49,165 bases of DNA, from the NCBI GenBank assembly GCA_028680875.1, contig JAQUJQ010000001.1, positions 1 to 49,165 of the forward strand, read 5' to 3'. Made by a program: the position numbers and the translations under genes. The notes under the pieces are model-generated. The model was given only the letters and a program-made list of their open reading frames with translations. It had not been told where the DNA came from and ran no database searches. This stretch comes from Eubacteriales bacterium (GTDB lineage: Bacteria; Bacillota; Clostridia; Peptostreptococcales; Anaerovoracaceae). Shown here in pieces: positions 26,484 to 35,102 of the stretch (positions are counted from its first letter, which is position 1; the number at the start of each line of letters is the position of its first letter).

Positions 26484-26768
26484 TTACTCTTTTAATTTTT
26501 GTTTTGCGTTGTCCAAAACTTTATCTGATATTTCTTTGTCCTTTTCCAACACTTCTATCACTTTGTCTGCCAACCAAAGAATAAGCAGTTCTTCGGGATC
26601 GGCTTGTAAAATTTCTGCTATCATAGGAATTTGCTCTCTTTTAGCTCGACGGTCGCCTTTTTCAATTTTACAATACATGGCATTATCCATATCAAGGGCG
26701 GCTGATATATGACGTTGCAACATTTGCTTGCTTTCTCGTAATTCTTTAATTTTATTTGCGAACAGCAT
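26484..26768 (-). CDS. XRE-family regulator heading the defence operon
   Basis: From the ATG at 26768 this is a 94-aa protein with a helix-turn-helix (LRESKQMLQRHISAALDMDN, residues 9-28) and a C-terminal helical, Glu/Lys-rich extension (residues 60-94). A longer start at 26813 would overlap the -7 box of a good promoter, so the shorter form is preferred. It lies 4 bases before the SIR2 gene and is probably the repressor or timing switch of the whole SIR2-HerA-Qat operon. Similar small XRE proteins often precede restriction and defence genes in Bacteroidetes. Confidence 0.85.
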   Translation of the reverse strand: MLFANKIKELRESKQMLQRHISAALDMDNAMYCKIEKGDRRAKREQIPMIAEILQADPEELLILWLADKVIEVLEKDKEISDKVLDNAKQKLKE

Positions 26769-26799
26769 TCTTGTGTGTTTTATACTTGACAATATCAGA

Positions 26800-26830
26800 C
26801 AAATATACGACATCTTTTGGAATTGATAAA
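26800..26830 (-). promoter_or_regulatory. Promoter of the defence operon
   Basis: On the minus strand, TTTA (26830-26827), exactly 19 bases, then TATATTTG (26807-26800), a perfect Bacteroidetes -7 box. Transcription would begin near 26794, about 25 bases before the XRE start codon. Confidence 0.6.
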
Positions 26831-26866
26831 GAAAAGAAAGAAATTATAAACAACAAACAATGGAAG

Positions 26867-28693
26867 TTAATCCTCTTTTTTTGAATAACTTCCGTGAGCT
26901 TTTCTAACCAATAAACCGGCATTAATAAACCGAGTAATTTGTTTCTCGGCAGTCTTGTCCGGGATATTCAAATTCTTAGCAACGGCAAGATAAGTCTGAC
27001 GGTCAAATTCAGAAGGAAGAGCATCCAATAACTGCCGTTTGTGATTTAATGGCTGCGCTGTTGCGGTGTCTTTTGGCAGTTGTTCAAAAATGTATGCAGC
27101 ATGTAATACAAGCACTTTTACTATTTCCATCACCGTATTGAAATCACTATCATTACAGACAAGTACAGACGAAACTTCGCCCGTATCTATGATTCTGAGA
27201 GCTGTCATAATCATTGCCAAACGAAATGCTATTAACCCCAATCGGCGAATACTCCCCACATAATCATCTCCGCAAAGTTCAAGATACTGAAGCTGTGTTT
27301 GTTCAAAGTAGGCGTTGAACGCTTTTTGTTGACTGCTTGAGAAAGCAAACCTGAACCGGACTGGTTGCTGACGAAGAAAAAGATTGAAACCCAGAAACTC
27401 CTTTCCGTAAACATCAAATTTGTGTTCAAGCGGCTGCTCATCATCTCCTGCAAACACATCTTTCCATATCGGGCGAAGGTTCATAAAGTAGAACATGAAA
27501 CGGCTGAACAATCCGTTTTCGGCGTTCGGAATCAATGAAGATACCTGCTTGGGCGTACCAGACAAAAGAGCTGACAATTGAGGGCTTGCCAGTTCAACAA
27601 ATTCCCGGTCTTTGCGACGGTTATAGGAAATTGTTTCGTGGTGAAACGCTTTGCGGAAACCATCGGAATAATTTCCGTGTTCGGACTTAAACGTCTGTGC
27701 AAGAGTATCTCCTTCGGTTTCAAAAATTAGTCCTTTTTCGTTATTCTCTTTGAGTAATTGAAACAATCCTGTTGCACTGTTATTCGCCGGAATAATCAAC
27801 GTTCTGAGTGGTGGTTCTTCGGGTTTTTCTTCGTGTGCTTTATCGCTGCTGGCGTTGTATTGTGTGAGTTTCAATTTGTATTCTTCCTGCTCTGCCTTAC
27901 ATTGCTGGCGCATCATTTGGTGAATGGGTTCTACCAGACGACGGCAAAGGGAAAGCCGGCCTTTGCCCGCTGAGGCTTTGGCTGTAACAAAAAGGAATAG
28001 GTTTGGAAATACTTCATGCTGACCATACACTCCATACACATTGGGCATACATGCACTGAAAACAGTCAATGAACCCAATAAAAGTAAATCGGCATCTTCG
28101 GGAGAATCGGCATTTGACGTAATTGTCTGGAGTAATCCTGGCAATGATTCAAATATTTCTTTTGGGAAAGCTGGCAACTGCTTTTCCTGATTCCCCATTT
28201 CCTCCATTTCCCCATTTTGGGGAATTGGAGAATTGTCGTCTAAACTGTGATTTTTTTGATTGTCTTGATTATTATGATTTCCCTTTGGGGAAGCTATCGA
28301 ATTAGTTTGAGCTTTAATTGCAATGTCTATTCCTGCAGACTTAGCAAGGTGGTAAAGGGTTTTGATTGTAACGCCGTGGCCGTGCGAAGCGAGGCAAGCG
28401 GAATATTGTTTGTCGGTTTCGCTTTGCGAATAAGACGGATAAAATCGGCTTAGGCGGTGGTAGTAATTACGACCGCTTTCGCCCAAAGCATCTGCGAGGG
28501 CAAAGCCCAGGTCTCGCCAATCGGCATAATTTGGGGCGATATCTATGGAAGCGGATTCGATACGGGTTACAACCAACTCTAAATCAGAAGCCCCTCCAAC
28601 CTCCCCGAAGGGGAGGCTTTGAGCTGGCAATGAAATTTGTTTTGCAGGTTCTACCGGTTGCCAATTGGCTGGGTTGAATGTTTTCTTGCTCAT
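26867..28693 (-). CDS. DUF3987/PriCT-2-type primase-helicase of the mobile element
   Basis: The 608-aa protein has an N-terminal PriCT-2-like part (IDIAPNYADWRDLGFALADA, residues about 50-70) and a DUF3987 core with a P-loop-like TAKASAGKGRLSLCRRLVEP near residue 235, a FETEGDTLAQTFKSEHGNYS segment and LSALLSGTPKQVSSLI. The last 60 residues look like a winged helix. Such proteins are thought to act as primase/helicase in replication of Bacteroidetes integrative elements. It starts 2 bases after the VirE-N gene, with which it presumably works. Confidence 0.8.
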   Translation of the reverse strand: MSKKTFNPANWQPVEPAKQISLPAQSLPFGEVGGASDLELVVTRIESASIDIAPNYADWRDLGFALADALGESGRNYYHRLSRFYPSYSQSETDKQYSACLASHGHGVTIKTLYHLAKSAGIDIAIKAQTNSIASPKGNHNNQDNQKNHSLDDNSPIPQNGEMEEMGNQEKQLPAFPKEIFESLPGLLQTITSNADSPEDADLLLLGSLTVFSACMPNVYGVYGQHEVFPNLFLFVTAKASAGKGRLSLCRRLVEPIHQMMRQQCKAEQEEYKLKLTQYNASSDKAHEEKPEEPPLRTLIIPANNSATGLFQLLKENNEKGLIFETEGDTLAQTFKSEHGNYSDGFRKAFHHETISYNRRKDREFVELASPQLSALLSGTPKQVSSLIPNAENGLFSRFMFYFMNLRPIWKDVFAGDDEQPLEHKFDVYGKEFLGFNLFLRQQPVRFRFAFSSSQQKAFNAYFEQTQLQYLELCGDDYVGSIRRLGLIAFRLAMIMTALRIIDTGEVSSVLVCNDSDFNTVMEIVKVLVLHAAYIFEQLPKDTATAQPLNHKRQLLDALPSEFDRQTYLAVAKNLNIPDKTAEKQITRFINAGLLVRKAHGSYSKKED

Positions 28694-28695
28694 AT

Positions 28696-29676
28696 TTATT
28701 TCAAATAAACAGGGTTGATAAATGCCTGTGGATCGTGTGGCAAAAAGCAGGCGCGGGATATGTCCCGCCCTGATTTATCGACTTCAACACCGTAGGTTTG
28801 TAGAATGTAGTTTGCAACCGCAGCAAAATAGTTGCTGTGTGTTGTTCGTTTGGTATCAATTGGGATTATCCATTTAAGCCCATCGCCGGAAGGACTAACG
28901 AAAAGCATTTGCGTGTCAAAGTATTCATCCTGCAAAAGTTGCTTGCGAAGCAGATCAACGTTTTGCAAATGGTCAAAATCAATACACAATAATCCAGAAT
29001 GGCTTATGAGTGCTTTATCGTTCCTGGTTTGAAACATTCCTGAAAAAGTACAGTAATCGAAAGTTGAGGCTTTGAATTGCCGGGCTTGCTTAGGGTCTTT
29101 TATGCTTCTCAGTTTTTCAGTTCGTTGTTTTGCATAATCGCCGACAATGTAATTGTAGGCGTCAAGCAAGGAAATGGACTTGTGAGGAATGGTATTCCGA
29201 ACGGGAGCTTTGAAGAATGAAAAATGCCTCACCACAATGTCTGAACTGTGATTTGTTTGATTGTTGTGATTATTCTGATTTTGAATTTCAGTATTCGAAA
29301 TTCGGTTTTTGTAAAAATTGAATTTCTCACCAATATGCAGGTTCATTTCTTTATTTAGCGTTTGCAGCAACTCAGTTCCTGACTGTTTGTAATGAAGTTC
29401 AGCAAAGTCGAACGCATCACCGGCAGGAATAGCGTTTTCGCTATCCAAATGCCGAGCGAGTTCTTTATCCCAAGCATTGCCCAATATATTCTCTTTCTCA
29501 ATGAAGATATTCAATGTCGGCTTGTCGGCATTTAATGGGTTTTTTGCAGGTGAACAAGTCCTTCCCGAAAGGGAGAGGACTGTTTGACCCGGATAATACA
29601 ATTCCAAAATATGGGCATAGATTCCAATACCATAGTGCGTTTTGGATAATATCGCCTGTTTATTTATCTCTCCCAT
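28696..29676 (-). CDS. BT4734-like / VirE N-terminal domain protein (primase family)
   Basis: This 326-aa protein carries the BT4734/BF3469 N-terminal domain (PF08800-like): DYCTFSGMFQTRNDKALISH, then GLLCIDFDH, SPSGDGLKWIIPID and DKSGRDISRACFLPHDP. In Bacteroidetes mobile elements this domain is paired with a DUF3987 or VirE helicase, and the acidic IDFDH motif resembles primase active sites. It overlaps the upstream HTH gene by 17 bases and lies 2 bases before the DUF3987 gene, so all are in one replication operon. Confidence 0.8.
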   Translation of the reverse strand: MGEINKQAILSKTHYGIGIYAHILELYYPGQTVLSLSGRTCSPAKNPLNADKPTLNIFIEKENILGNAWDKELARHLDSENAIPAGDAFDFAELHYKQSGTELLQTLNKEMNLHIGEKFNFYKNRISNTEIQNQNNHNNQTNHSSDIVVRHFSFFKAPVRNTIPHKSISLLDAYNYIVGDYAKQRTEKLRSIKDPKQARQFKASTFDYCTFSGMFQTRNDKALISHSGLLCIDFDHLQNVDLLRKQLLQDEYFDTQMLFVSPSGDGLKWIIPIDTKRTTHSNYFAAVANYILQTYGVEVDKSGRDISRACFLPHDPQAFINPVYLK

Positions 29677-30004
29677 AATTCCGAATTTTACGCATTGTAT
29701 AGTTGTCGGATAGGATTTTTATAATGTCCTGACGGCGATAGAATAGTTTATTGCCAAGACGTGAAAATGGCAATGTGCCGTTTGAGCGCAAAGTTTGCAA
29801 TGTACGTGGGCTGATATGCAGAATTTGCATCACATCCTGATTGTCGAGCCAATCAGAAAGGGGAGTATCCCCAACCCCTTCCAAGGGAGAGCTACTTTTG
29901 AGCATTCGCATACAAGGCAGTTGAGATAATGCCTTTTCAAATCCATTTTGTGGATTTTCCGCCATTTCTCGCAAAAACAGGACGCTATGTTTTGACTTTT
30001 TCAT
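29660..30004 (-). CDS. HTH (excisionase-like) protein 2
   Basis: The 114-aa protein has a MerR-like helix-turn-helix of the HTH_17 type: LDNQDVMQILHISPRTLQTL, then GTLPFSRLGNKLFYRRQDII. This is the usual excisionase-like domain in Bacteroidetes mobile elements, where tandem copies sit before the primase genes. It overlaps its neighbour on each side (4 and 17 bases). It probably controls excision or the replication operon. Confidence 0.8.
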   Translation of the reverse strand: MKKSKHSVLFLREMAENPQNGFEKALSQLPCMRMLKSSSPLEGVGDTPLSDWLDNQDVMQILHISPRTLQTLRSNGTLPFSRLGNKLFYRRQDIIKILSDNYTMRKIRNYGRDK

Positions 30005-30306
30005 CGCTTTGCCCTCCTTCCTTTACCGCTAATGTAGTCGGCTGCTTTTTGCTCCACATCAACAACGGAAGCGGAGCGATTGCGGGTTAACCATAAATTC
30101 AGTTCAGAGCGGCGGAAATAGAGTTTCTTCCCTTGCGGGCAATAGCACGGAATTGTATTACTACTTGTTAGCTTATACAAATGACTGCTGCTTAAATCGA
30201 GATACAAGCAGGCTTCAGCAAAAGTGAAGATTTCTTTTTGGAGAAGGTTCTGTTCCATCAATCGGCGTTCGATTGATGTGAGTTTGTTCAAAATATTCTC
30301 TTGCAT
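30001..30306 (-). CDS. HTH (excisionase-like) protein 1
   Basis: The 101-aa protein has the HTH_17 domain FTFAEACLYLDLSSSHLYKL, then NTIPCYCPQGKKLYFRRSEL, and a basic C-terminal tail (GKGRRAKR). It is the first of two tandem excisionase-like genes and overlaps the second by 4 bases. Such small proteins act as directionality factors or as activators in integrative elements of this phylum. Confidence 0.8.
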   Translation of the reverse strand: MQENILNKLTSIERRLMEQNLLQKEIFTFAEACLYLDLSSSHLYKLTSSNTIPCYCPQGKKLYFRRSELNLWLTRNRSASVVDVEQKAADYISGKGRRAKR

Positions 30307-30448
30307 AGTTTTAAAAATTCGCCTTGATTTTATGCTTCTCGATTGTGGCGACTTTCAAAAGAAAAGCCGCAACTCCCATTGTGGGGATTGCAGCTACAAA
30401 AGAATAGTCAAAACAACAGTGTAACGGGTTACTGTAACCGGTTATAAA

Positions 30449-30838
30449 TTATCTTTTATTATTGTATGATACAGATATGTTTATATTTAGCTCATTAAAT
30501 ATCTTGTTAATGTTTTCCACTTCATCTTTGTGGTATGAGGTTAATTCGTCTGGATTCGAGAGGCGTTGGCGGATTTTTTCTTCGGAAAAATCAGTCAAAT
30601 AGCCAATTAAACGGGCTATTTTCGCTTTATCGTCTGACATCGTAGAAATGCCCGCTTTTTGCAAAATCAGCATTAAAACATCAGTAGTTACTTTTTGAGT
30701 ACGTTTTGCCTTACTCTTTTCTGGATTATCTATAACATTATTGAATGTTACAAGTATTTTAAGATCTTTCCCTATATCTATTAAAATATCAGAAAGTCGT
30801 TCCATCCATTTTTCAAAGTCTTCATTATTGATATACAT
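30449..30838 (-). CDS. Small hypothetical protein of the mobile element
   Basis: A 129-aa, mostly helical protein (MYINNEDFEKWMERLSDILI at the start). Residues 45-110 include a run with DVLMLILQKAGISTMSDDKA and KIARLIGYLTDFSEEKIRQR. No family with known function is recognised. It stands alone between the RteC-like gene and the excisionase-like genes with gaps of 240 and 142 bases. Small proteins of this kind are frequent at this place in Bacteroides elements and may be regulators. Confidence 0.65.
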   Translation of the reverse strand: MYINNEDFEKWMERLSDILIDIGKDLKILVTFNNVIDNPEKSKAKRTQKVTTDVLMLILQKAGISTMSDDKAKIARLIGYLTDFSEEKIRQRLSNPDELTSYHKDEVENINKIFNELNINISVSYNNKR

Positions 30839-31078
30839 ACTGCTTCTTTCAAAGATTAATACTGATTAATGCATTGACAGGGCAAAGTTCAACAGAATGG
30901 AGCAAAAAAATAAGGGGAATAGGTGTACTATTCCCCGATAAATAAATTGCAACAAATTATAATTCAGAGATATTTACATTGCATTTTTTGATTCTCCTGT
31001 TACAGAAGTAATATTGAAATTCACACAATATCTATTTATCTAATTAATAATCGACGTATTAATTAAAATGCTTCAGAT

Positions 31079-31708
31079 TTATCTATAACCTCTATTTTTA
31101 CTCTCAATTTTTATTGCGACAATCAGTTCGTTTAAAAATTCTGTAAGTTTAGTTGTCTTTCGTTTGAATACATCATCTCGTTTTTTATAAATATCAGCAA
31201 ACTGAAAATTCAAACCTTTCTCAAATACTCGCGTCAAGTCGGAAAAGTTAACAGCATGGCCTGCTCTGTTTCTTACAGAATGTGAATAAAATAATCCGCA
31301 TATTATTTCCATTATATCAATAAAATCAACATCCTCTGCCAAATAAACATTTGAGACAAATTCATTTTCTTGATTTTTAAAAAAAATATCAGGATTTTCC
31401 AACCGAAATCTTACAATTCGATATGTTGACTCCAAAATATCCAGAATTTTCATAAAAAAGATGTGTAAATCGGTTGTTCTACTATCAGATTTTATTTCTA
31501 GTTGCATATTGAGGCTCTTTAATTCTGTCACTGTATAGTTTATGGTAAAATATAAGAGAATTATATCCTGTTCTTCATGACAGAAATCGAGTAATTGATA
31601 AACAAAATCATCATAAGCATTCGATAATTCAGTGTAGTAAACGCTTTCGCGCTCTTTAACAGAACAAGAAAGCAGGTCAAATAACTTTGTATTCAGGAAC
31701 CGTTTCAT
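31079..31708 (-). CDS. RteC-like regulator
   Basis: The 209-aa protein resembles RteC, a regulator of excision in Bacteroides conjugative transposons. The closest part is the C-terminal end: a helix-turn-helix-like stretch NFSDLTRVFEKGLNFQFADI followed by YKKRDDVFKRKTTKLTEFLN, which corresponds to the conserved FN-E-x-GD-x-Y and RK-x-RT-x-FLD end of RteC. The N-terminal half is helical and diverged. It starts 6 bases after the ABC-F gene, so the two are co-transcribed and would respond to the same inducer. Confidence 0.65.
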   Translation of the reverse strand: MKRFLNTKLFDLLSCSVKERESVYYTELSNAYDDFVYQLLDFCHEEQDIILLYFTINYTVTELKSLNMQLEIKSDSRTTDLHIFFMKILDILESTYRIVRFRLENPDIFFKNQENEFVSNVYLAEDVDFIDIMEIICGLFYSHSVRNRAGHAVNFSDLTRVFEKGLNFQFADIYKKRDDVFKRKTTKLTEFLNELIVAIKIESKNRGYR

Positions 31709-31714
31709 ACATTA

Positions 31715-33325
31715 CTAAATTGAATCGTTCCTAATTTCTAACGATATATTTTTTGTTATTCCAATTTCACTGATAAAATGTTTGTCATGGGAAATAACAA
31801 GAACTGTTCCTTGATAATTTTTAATAGTACTAATGAGAATGGAAAGACTTGATATATCAAGATTGTTAGTTGGCTCGTCAAGAACAAACATATCAGGAAT
31901 ATGGTTGGAAATCATTAGACAACATAAGTAAAGCCTCATTCGTTCTCCTCCGCTTAGCGTTTGGCAATTTTTACCCCATGCTTCTTTTGGAAATAAGGCT
32001 CTGTTTAATCTTAATCGGATTTCATGTTCTTGCAGATTATTGGAATTATACTCATGTGCTAATTCAAGAACCGTAACGTTTTTATCTACTTGGACATATT
32101 GTTGGTCAAGATATATGTATGAAAAATCTGCTTTTCTAATTTCTCCTTTTAATGGGTTTAGTTCACCAATAAGCAATCTTATCAGAGTTGTTTTTCCTAC
32201 TCCGTTATCGCCTATGATGTGAATCCGTTCTCCGCTTCGTACTTCAATATTCAGTGGAGTTTTCCAAATCAGTTTTGTATCAATATATCCGAAATTTGCA
32301 TTTACGACTTCAACCAATAATTTTCCATTATGTAATTGTGCATTGTCAAAATCAATTTTAATTTTGTTGTTTATTTGCTGTCTCTGTCGTAAATCGGCGA
32401 GTCTTTGTTGACTGTCGCTTATGGCAGAAGCTTGTTTTTCCTTTAGTTTTGCCGAACTATTCTCGGCCAAAGCACCACGAGCATGCAGTAATATTCGAGG
32501 TTCACCGCCTTTCTGCTTATTTCGTTCTCCCTGTGATGACCGCTTTTCCTGGCTTTCTCGAATATCCTGTGCTTTTTTACGAGCTGTACGAAGAACTATT
32601 TGTTCCGCATCGATTTGCTGTTCCAAAGCTCTATCTTCAACTACTTTCTGTTCTCTGTAAAAAGAATAATTTCCACCATACGTTTTGATTCCCTTTTCTG
32701 ATAATTCGTATGTAGTGTCGAGTAGATTAAGGAGGGTAATGTCGTGGCTTACGACTATAATTGTGGCCTTGCAGGTAGAGATATAAGCGTATAGTTTTTC
32801 TCTACTTATTTGATCCAAATGATTGGTTGGTTCATCAAGCAGAATGATATCAGGTTTGTGGATCAACAACCCTGCGAGAAAAATTTTGCTTTTTTCTCCA
32901 CCACTTAACGAGTCTAAAGGAGATGTCAATTCAACATCCTTCAAACCCCAATAATCAAGTGCTGACTTGCAACGAGATTCAATATCCCAATCATCCTCCA
33001 ACAAATCATAATACGCATAATCATTACTGCCGTTATTAATGGCATGTAAAGCATTGATTTTTTCATCAACAACAAGAGCATCGGATATGCTTTGTCTTGT
33101 TATGCTGTTTTGTTGTGGAATATAATAAGGTTGAGAAGAGCATTGAATAGCTCCGAAAGAAGGTTTCAGTTTCCCTGCAAGCAATTTCAACAGGGTGGAT
33201 TTACCTGTCCCATTATTGCCAATAATGGACACCTTTCTGTTCGACGAAACAGAAAAACTAATATGTTCTAATAATGCTTGTTGATTGGAATAGTGATAGG
33301 AAATATCACTAATGATAATACTCAT
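31715..33325 (-). CDS. ABC-F protein (possible ribosome-protection antibiotic resistance)
   Basis: From the ATG at 33325 this is a 536-aa soluble protein with two ABC ATPase domains and no membrane segments. Walker A motifs are IGNNGTGKS and IGDNGVGKT, signatures LSGGEK and LSGGERMR, Walker B LLDEPTNHLD and VLDEPTNNLD. The linker (residues about 230-320) is long, charged and Gln/Arg-rich, as in ribosome-protecting ABC-F factors that rescue ribosomes from antibiotics. A promoter, a 5-codon leader ORF and two hairpins upstream fit antibiotic-induced attenuation. It is followed by an RteC-like gene. The drug spectrum cannot be read from the sequence. Confidence 0.85.
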   Translation of the reverse strand: MSIIISDISYHYSNQQALLEHISFSVSSNRKVSIIGNNGTGKSTLLKLLAGKLKPSFGAIQCSSQPYYIPQQNSITRQSISDALVVDEKINALHAINNGSNDYAYYDLLEDDWDIESRCKSALDYWGLKDVELTSPLDSLSGGEKSKIFLAGLLIHKPDIILLDEPTNHLDQISREKLYAYISTCKATIIVVSHDITLLNLLDTTYELSEKGIKTYGGNYSFYREQKVVEDRALEQQIDAEQIVLRTARKKAQDIRESQEKRSSQGERNKQKGGEPRILLHARGALAENSSAKLKEKQASAISDSQQRLADLRQRQQINNKIKIDFDNAQLHNGKLLVEVVNANFGYIDTKLIWKTPLNIEVRSGERIHIIGDNGVGKTTLIRLLIGELNPLKGEIRKADFSYIYLDQQYVQVDKNVTVLELAHEYNSNNLQEHEIRLRLNRALFPKEAWGKNCQTLSGGERMRLYLCCLMISNHIPDMFVLDEPTNNLDISSLSILISTIKNYQGTVLVISHDKHFISEIGITKNISLEIRNDSI

Positions 33326-33450
33326 TTTATTACAATTAATAGGGGTCTTAAACAAGACCAAATTAAACCGATAACTATTTACAAACTCACGGCGTCGGTT
33401 TAACCAAACCAACTATTAATTGTTAACTTTCATTGGAGTATTTTTAAATT
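33326..33450 (-). promoter_or_regulatory. Attenuator-like leader of the ABC-F gene, with a 5-codon leader ORF
   Basis: The predicted transcript leader is about 125 nt. It contains a short ORF, MKVNN followed by a stop, at 33433-33416, then an inverted repeat AAACCGA...TCGGTTT, and a perfect 6-bp hairpin GGTCTT-GTTT-AAGACC (about 33343-33358) 17 bases before the ATG. A short peptide before competing hairpins is the arrangement of translational attenuation in macrolide/lincosamide resistance genes and in tetQ. Confidence 0.5.
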
Positions 33451-33456
33451 CAAGTG

Positions 33457-33487
33457 CAAAGATAATGGTATTCATCAAAATAACAAA
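33457..33487 (-). promoter_or_regulatory. Promoter of the ABC-F / rteC-like operon
   Basis: Minus strand: TTTG (33487-33484), exactly 19 bases, TATCTTTG (33464-33457). This is a perfect match to the Bacteroidetes consensus. Transcript start is expected near 33450. Confidence 0.7.
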
Positions 33488-33618
33488 ATATTTTCCCCAG
33501 TTTTCCTGAGAATGAGTTTGATAGTTGGAATATCTTTACTTTTGGAAATAAGCGATAATCTTGCATTTAATTGTATTGAATCGATGAAAAATCGCCTTTG
33601 GATTTGTGTAGATTGCCG

Positions 33619-33801
33619 AATTCAAGTAATAAATGCAACCCCTTTTTATATGCTAATTTTCAAGAATTTGCTTGTTGAAATTAGAATAACTTTAGTGTAA
33701 ATTATTGGATTAAAGTTATTTTCAATCCCAACAAGCCATCATTTTCATCATAACAAATTGTTTTATTGAACAATATTGGGGTTGCATTTATTACTTGAAT
33801 T
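33619..33801. repeat. 24-bp perfect inverted repeat around a 135-bp segment
   Basis: Perfect 24-bp arms at 33619-33642 and 33778-33801 (AATTCAAGTAATAAATGCAA... and its complement). Inside there is a second, imperfect inverted repeat (CTTGTTG...AATAACTTTA, about 33671-33695 and 33710-33736). The whole can fold as a long hairpin. It lies upstream of the ABC-F promoter and just after the integrase stop. It could be a terminator-like structure, a MITE, or an invertible segment. Confidence 0.6.
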
Positions 33802-33847
33802 TAGGATTCTTAATCTTCATGCGTACTTAAATATGTTTATAAAGGGA

Positions 33848-34918
33848 TTATATTTTTATTTCTGGGAAACTGTCGATTGCTTCGCGTGCGCCTTTATCGG
33901 TAATGTTTGCGTAATGTTTAATGGTTGTTTGAACGGATTTATGCCCAAGTAATTTGCTGACCTTGTAAATATCAACGCCGCTTTCGAGGAGAATAACGCC
34001 AAACGAATGTCGGGCAATGTGGAAATGGAGTGTTTTTTTGAGCTCTAATTTGGTGGCTATATTTTTCAGTGCTTTATCACACGCCTGTTGCGTGGGAACG
34101 CTGAAAACCTTGTAATCATCTGCTTTGCGTTCGCCAAGCAAAGCGATTGCTTGGGGATTCATAGGCAAATAGGTTACGCCTGTTTGCTTGCCGTTTTTGG
34201 TCTGTGTTTTTTGCTGTGAGAATTTCAGTCGGAAGTCTTCTGTGATATTTCCCCAAGTGAGGTTTTTAATGTCGGAATAACGCATCCCACAAAAGCAGGA
34301 AAACAGGAATACGGTTTTCACTTTCGGGTTGAGGCTGCTTTGTGCTATCCGGGCAATTTCATCGGTTGTAAGGAAACTTACAATCGTTTCTTGTTTCTCG
34401 GGGGCTTCTATATCCAACAGGGTATCGGAAGCAACAATACTTTCGGTAATGGCTCTTTTGATAAACGAACGGAATTTGGAAAAATAGGCGTTAGCCGTAT
34501 TTCCGTGAAGATTGCTTGCTAGATAATCGGCAAAGCCCTGTACAAACTCCCGCTTTACCTCCTGCATTTGGAGCGATTTATTGGGCATATATTCTTTGAG
34601 GTGGTCAACAACCTGCATACTAACTTTGGTTGTTGCCTGGGCTTCGCAGTAGGCAAGAACTGACTGTTTACGCTTGTGTGCAGGTGTGATTCCGTTCGGA
34701 CTGGCGATAAGTTGGTTCTCCCGCTGGTTGCGGATTTGCTGGGCGAGTTTCAGAGATTCCTTGTTGGCTTCCCTCTCTTCCTTGGTGGGGCGATCGGATA
34801 GTACGGTATAGATTTTCAGGTATTCATAATGGCGTTTCCCATTCTGAAACCAGTCGAGATAATAACTTCCGTTTCCGTCGGCGAGCTTCTTAACTCGCAG
34901 TTTGACTGTTGTTTTCAT
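33848..34918 (-). CDS. Tyrosine recombinase (integrase) of the mobile element
   Basis: From the ATG at 34918 this is a 356-aa protein with an arm-binding N-terminal domain (residues 1-90), a SAM-like core-binding domain (95-165) and the catalytic domain. The catalytic residues are Arg213 (CGMRYSDI), His300 and Arg303 (HFHIARHSFG), His326 (LGHKSV) and the nucleophile Tyr336 (KHYANI). The gene lies at the right end of the element, 180 bases from the junction with the CRISPR repeat, and reads inward. Repeats of GAAACGGTTT overlap its promoter, so it probably regulates itself. It is the likely enzyme that put the element into the CRISPR array. Confidence 0.92.
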   Translation of the reverse strand: MKTTVKLRVKKLADGNGSYYLDWFQNGKRHYEYLKIYTVLSDRPTKEEREANKESLKLAQQIRNQRENQLIASPNGITPAHKRKQSVLAYCEAQATTKVSMQVVDHLKEYMPNKSLQMQEVKREFVQGFADYLASNLHGNTANAYFSKFRSFIKRAITESIVASDTLLDIEAPEKQETIVSFLTTDEIARIAQSSLNPKVKTVFLFSCFCGMRYSDIKNLTWGNITEDFRLKFSQQKTQTKNGKQTGVTYLPMNPQAIALLGERKADDYKVFSVPTQQACDKALKNIATKLELKKTLHFHIARHSFGVILLESGVDIYKVSKLLGHKSVQTTIKHYANITDKGAREAIDSFPEIKI

Positions 34919-34934
34919 ATCCGTTTCTTTGAAA

Positions 34935-34971
34935 CAAAGATACAAAAAAGAAACGGTTTGAGAAACGGTTT
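34935..34971 (-). promoter_or_regulatory. Integrase promoter overlapped by arm-type sites
   Basis: Minus strand: TTTC (34965-34962), 19 bases, TATCTTTG (34942-34935), a Bacteroidetes promoter about 17 bases before the start codon. Two direct GAAACGGTTT copies (34950-34959 and 34962-34971) cover the spacer and the -33 element; a third half site (TCCGTTTC) lies near 34920. Integrase bound to its arm sites would block its own transcription. Confidence 0.6.
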
Positions 34972-35102
34972 TATGCAAAAAAGAACAAATATGAGCAAAA
35001 AAGAAGAGTATTTCGGGAGGTAGTCAAATTTATAATTATCTAATATATAGATTATTATTAGTTTTTGCTTGTTCTTGTTTTCTGTGAAAATGTGGTATGT
35101 GA

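Noticed and set aside
33671..33736. Type I-like CRISPR repeat remnant (TTTCAATCCCAACAAG)
   Set aside because: The motif occurs as an inverted pair inside a hairpin, not as regularly spaced direct repeats.
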